64,000 nt of DNA from Paenibacillus cremeus (lineage in GTDB: Bacteria > Bacillota > Bacilli > Paenibacillales > NBRC-103111). Shown here in pieces: positions 62,277-64,000 of the stretch (positions are counted from its first letter, which is position 1; every line of letters begins with the position of its first letter). The position numbers were made by a program, and so were the translations under genes. The stretch covers positions 1 to 64,000 of the forward strand of contig NZ_VNJI01000041.1 of NCBI RefSeq assembly GCF_007786445.1. The letters are read 5' to 3'. The notes beneath the pieces are model-generated. The model saw nothing but the letters and a program-made list of their open reading frames with translations. It was not told the DNA's origin and ran no database searches.

Positions 62277-63085
62277 TCTCTTTGTGCCTCCAACTCTGCT
62301 ACAGCAGCATCGTACTCTACACCCTGAGGAGTCCTGTAGTGCCAAAGAATATTATTTTCCATGAAGGAAATTCCTTTACCCTTTATTGTATTTGCAATAA
62401 TAACATTTGGTTTTACTTCGGATAATTTGGACAAAGTTAAAGCTTTTCTTAAATCTTCATGGTTATGTCCGTCGACTTCAATTACATTCCATCCAAATGC
62501 TTGCCACTTATCTGCAAATGGCGATAATGCAATCGTATTTTCACAGAAATCGAGACTCTGCATTTTATTGTGATCAATAATAGCGATGAGGTTGCTTAGT
62601 TTATAATGGTGTGCAAACATAGCAGCTTCCCAAACAGAACCCTCATTGCACTCACCATCACCACAGATAACATAAATATTATGTTGTTTACCATCCTTTT
62701 TAGCCGCTAGTGCCATACCAGAGCCCACAGACAGCCCATGACCAAGTGAGCCTGTAGAAAATTCAACTCCTGGAACTCCTTTGTGAGAAACATGCCCTGA
62801 TAACTTACTTCCATTGGCGTAGTGTGTTTTCAATTCTTCAACATCGAAGAATCCCTTTTCTGCAAGAGCTGCATATATAGAGGCTCCGGCATGACCTTTA
62901 CTGAGTATAATTCTATCCCTCTCGGACATTTTAGGATCATGCGGGTTGACATTCGCAACATCGTTATAAAGGACCGCTACGATATCGGCCACTGATAAGA
63001 TTGCACCTATATGCGAACCATGAGATATATGAGTCATTTCAATGCCATGGCGTCTAATTTTCCATGCCAGTTGTTCGCTTGACAT
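62273..63085 (-). CDS. Transketolase N-terminal subunit
   Basis: A 270-residue TPP-binding half: GAILSVADIVAVLYNDV, FSTGSLGHGLSVGSGMALAA and the TPP/Mg motif VICGDGECNEGSVWEAAMFA...NKMQ. Split transketolases occur in several secondary-metabolite and glycan clusters. It is preceded by an SDR and a sugar transferase gene and co-translated with the C-terminal half. Confidence 0.85.
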   Translation of the reverse strand: MSSEQLAWKIRRHGIEMTHISHGSHIGAILSVADIVAVLYNDVANVNPHDPKMSERDRIILSKGHAGASIYAALAEKGFFDVEELKTHYANGSKLSGHVSHKGVPGVEFSTGSLGHGLSVGSGMALAAKKDGKQHNIYVICGDGECNEGSVWEAAMFAHHYKLSNLIAIIDHNKMQSLDFCENTIALSPFADKWQAFGWNVIEVDGHNHEDLRKALTLSKLSEVKPNVIIANTIKGKGISFMENNILWHYRTPQGVEYDAAVAELEAQRE

Positions 63086-63130
63086 ACAAATAATCCCCTC
63101 CCACTTGCTTCGGTTACTGAAAAAAAATAA

Positions 63131-63826
63131 TTATGTCATTGACGAACTTACCGCAACTTCCTTATTAATATGGTTTTCTATTTTTTGTGCCTTAAACGCT
63201 GTAACAATCGGGGTAATCTCTCGTGGCAGCTTTTGAGTTCGAGAAAAAATTTTATATATTGTCCAAAAAACGATTTTCAAATCACTCAAAAAAGAGTTAT
63301 TTTTTCTATAGAATAGTTGAAGCTGAAGTTTCAATGGCCGTATGTATTTTAGATAAGCTTCATCAGGGTCGACCACTTTGGTGAAAATTTCAAACTGATC
63401 AAAATTTGTAATTGACGCCCAATCAGTTATTCCTGGTTTTAAATCTAAAATACTTTTTTCTTCTTCTGTATACATATCAACATAAAACCGAAGTTCAGGG
63501 CGAGGGCCTACAAAGCTCATATCACCAATCAACACATTAATCAGTTGTGGTAATTCATCAATTTTTGTATTCCTTAAAAAACGACCAATAGGAGTTATAC
63601 GGTCATCCTTATCTCCAACATTCCATTTACCTTTACCCTCTGCATCTTTTATCATCGATCGAAACTTAAAAATTTTAAATGGTTTCCCGTGCTTTCCTAT
63701 ACGCACCCCTCTAAAAAAAAACCCACCCGGAGATGTAGTTGCAACTATAGTAGCAATTACGATAAATAATGGTGATAAAATCAATAGACCTATTAGACTA
63801 AATACGATATCGAATCCTCTTTTCAA
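63131..63826 (-). CDS. Initiating sugar-phosphate transferase (WcaJ/EpsL-like)
   Basis: About 231 residues of the bacterial sugar transferase family: one N-terminal membrane helix (FDIVFSLIGLLILSPLFIVI), then KIFKFRSMIKDAEGKGKW, ITPIGRFLRNTKIDELPQLI and GDMSFVGPRPELRFYV. It lacks the extra helices of full-length WcaJ. It transfers a sugar-1-phosphate to undecaprenyl phosphate and starts the repeat unit. TTG at 63,826 fits AGAGGTG upstream; GTG at 63,835 is the alternative. Confidence 0.85.
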   Translation of the reverse strand: MKRGFDIVFSLIGLLILSPLFIVIATIVATTSPGGFFFRGVRIGKHGKPFKIFKFRSMIKDAEGKGKWNVGDKDDRITPIGRFLRNTKIDELPQLINVLIGDMSFVGPRPELRFYVDMYTEEEKSILDLKPGITDWASITNFDQFEIFTKVVDPDEAYLKYIRPLKLQLQLFYRKNNSFLSDLKIVFWTIYKIFSRTQKLPREITPIVTAFKAQKIENHINKEVAVSSSMT

Positions 63827-63837
63827 AGTATACACCT

Positions 63838-64000
63838 CTACATATTTGCTCCATCAACCGGTACAAGTGCTGCTTGCATAAATGAAGCTTGCTCACTTGC
63901 CATGAATAAAACTACATCAGCAATTTCTTTCGGGGCGCCAAATCTGTTTGCTGCTTGATGATGCTTTAAAAAATCTTCACAGCGAGCTGGGTCTGCAACA
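63838..64000 (-). CDS. Short-chain dehydrogenase/reductase, C-terminal part (cut by window edge)
   Basis: Only the last 53 codons are in view: ANRFGAPKEIADVVLFMASE followed by QASFMQAALVPVDGANM. This is the standard SDR ending (RFGxPEEIA...ASFxTGxxxPVDGG). The gene continues beyond the window and lies 12 bp from the sugar transferase gene. It may act with the split transketolase on a precursor sugar. Confidence 0.8.
   Translation of the reverse strand, partial: VADPARCEDFLKHHQAANRFGAPKEIADVVLFMASEQASFMQAALVPVDGANM

Overview
The window looks like a Paenibacillus-type (Bacillota) chromosome. This rests on strong GGAGG-type ribosome sites, LplB/LplC-type sugar ABC permeases beside a large membrane-bound AraC-family regulator, spsC/spsE/spsF/spsG-like sialic-acid genes, and the mix of IS110, IS66 and Mu-type elements. 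The genus call is inference. No rRNA, tRNA or CRISPR array was seen.

Region 1 (about 90-13,770) is a carbohydrate-uptake and catabolism operon on the minus strand: two ABC permeases, a lipoprotein binding protein, a TIM-barrel hydrolase-like protein, a large GH36/GH27-like glycosidase with a discoidin-like domain, an aldo/keto reductase, a Gfo/Idh/MocA oxidoreductase, a cupin and a DUF1349-like protein. A divergent AraC-family sensor-regulator sits at its head, with a cre-like site between them. A stem-loop separates the ABC part from the enzyme part. The substrate is not evident, but paired redox enzymes next to a glycosidase suggest an oxidised or otherwise unusual glycoside.

Region 2 (about 14,000-42,300) is a mosaic of mobile-DNA remnants. 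(a) 14.0-22.4 kb: a two-gene phage-tail-like cassette (beta-helix tailspike and Asp-box/sialidase-like tail protein) lies between direct copies of a small two-gene module present three times; a resolvase scar, a MITE-like repeat and a MacB-type permease pseudogene are nearby. (b) 22.5-25.5 kb: a phage-like recombination set (HNH nuclease, ERF annealing protein, Gam-like protein) under a divergent XRE repressor, plus a 19-residue membrane peptide with a perfect ribosome site. (c) 25.5-30.6 kb: a compact plasmid-like module with a ParM-like actin, a ParR-like partner, a small coupled ORF, a VirB2/TrbC-like membrane protein, an M23-like membrane protein and a HerA/VirB4-like ATPase, but no relaxase or coupling protein in view. 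(d) 30.8-42.0 kb: a Mu/Tn7/Tn5053-like transposon whose probable left end (TGTACA plus tandem repeats) is at 31,786. Its transposase is frameshifted, and its TniB/ExeA-like ATPase gene is split by a complete RIT element (three overlapping tyrosine recombinases between long inverted repeats). It is followed by an IS110 element whose gene halves are in circularly permuted order, and by an IS66 scar.

Region 3 (42,318 to the end) is a very AT-rich surface-polysaccharide operon on the minus strand. From upstream to downstream: a partial SDR, an initiating sugar-phosphate transferase, a split transketolase, four glycosyltransferases, an EpsG/Wzy-like polymerase, a Wzx flippase, a further glycosyltransferase, a DUF115 protein, then capE-capF-capG (UDP-L-FucNAc) and pseC-pseF-pseH-pseI-pseG (CMP-pseudaminic acid), ending with a DUF4910 protein. 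The single 4,6-dehydratase can feed both nucleotide-sugar branches, so the glycan probably contains both FucNAc and a pseudaminic-acid-type sugar.
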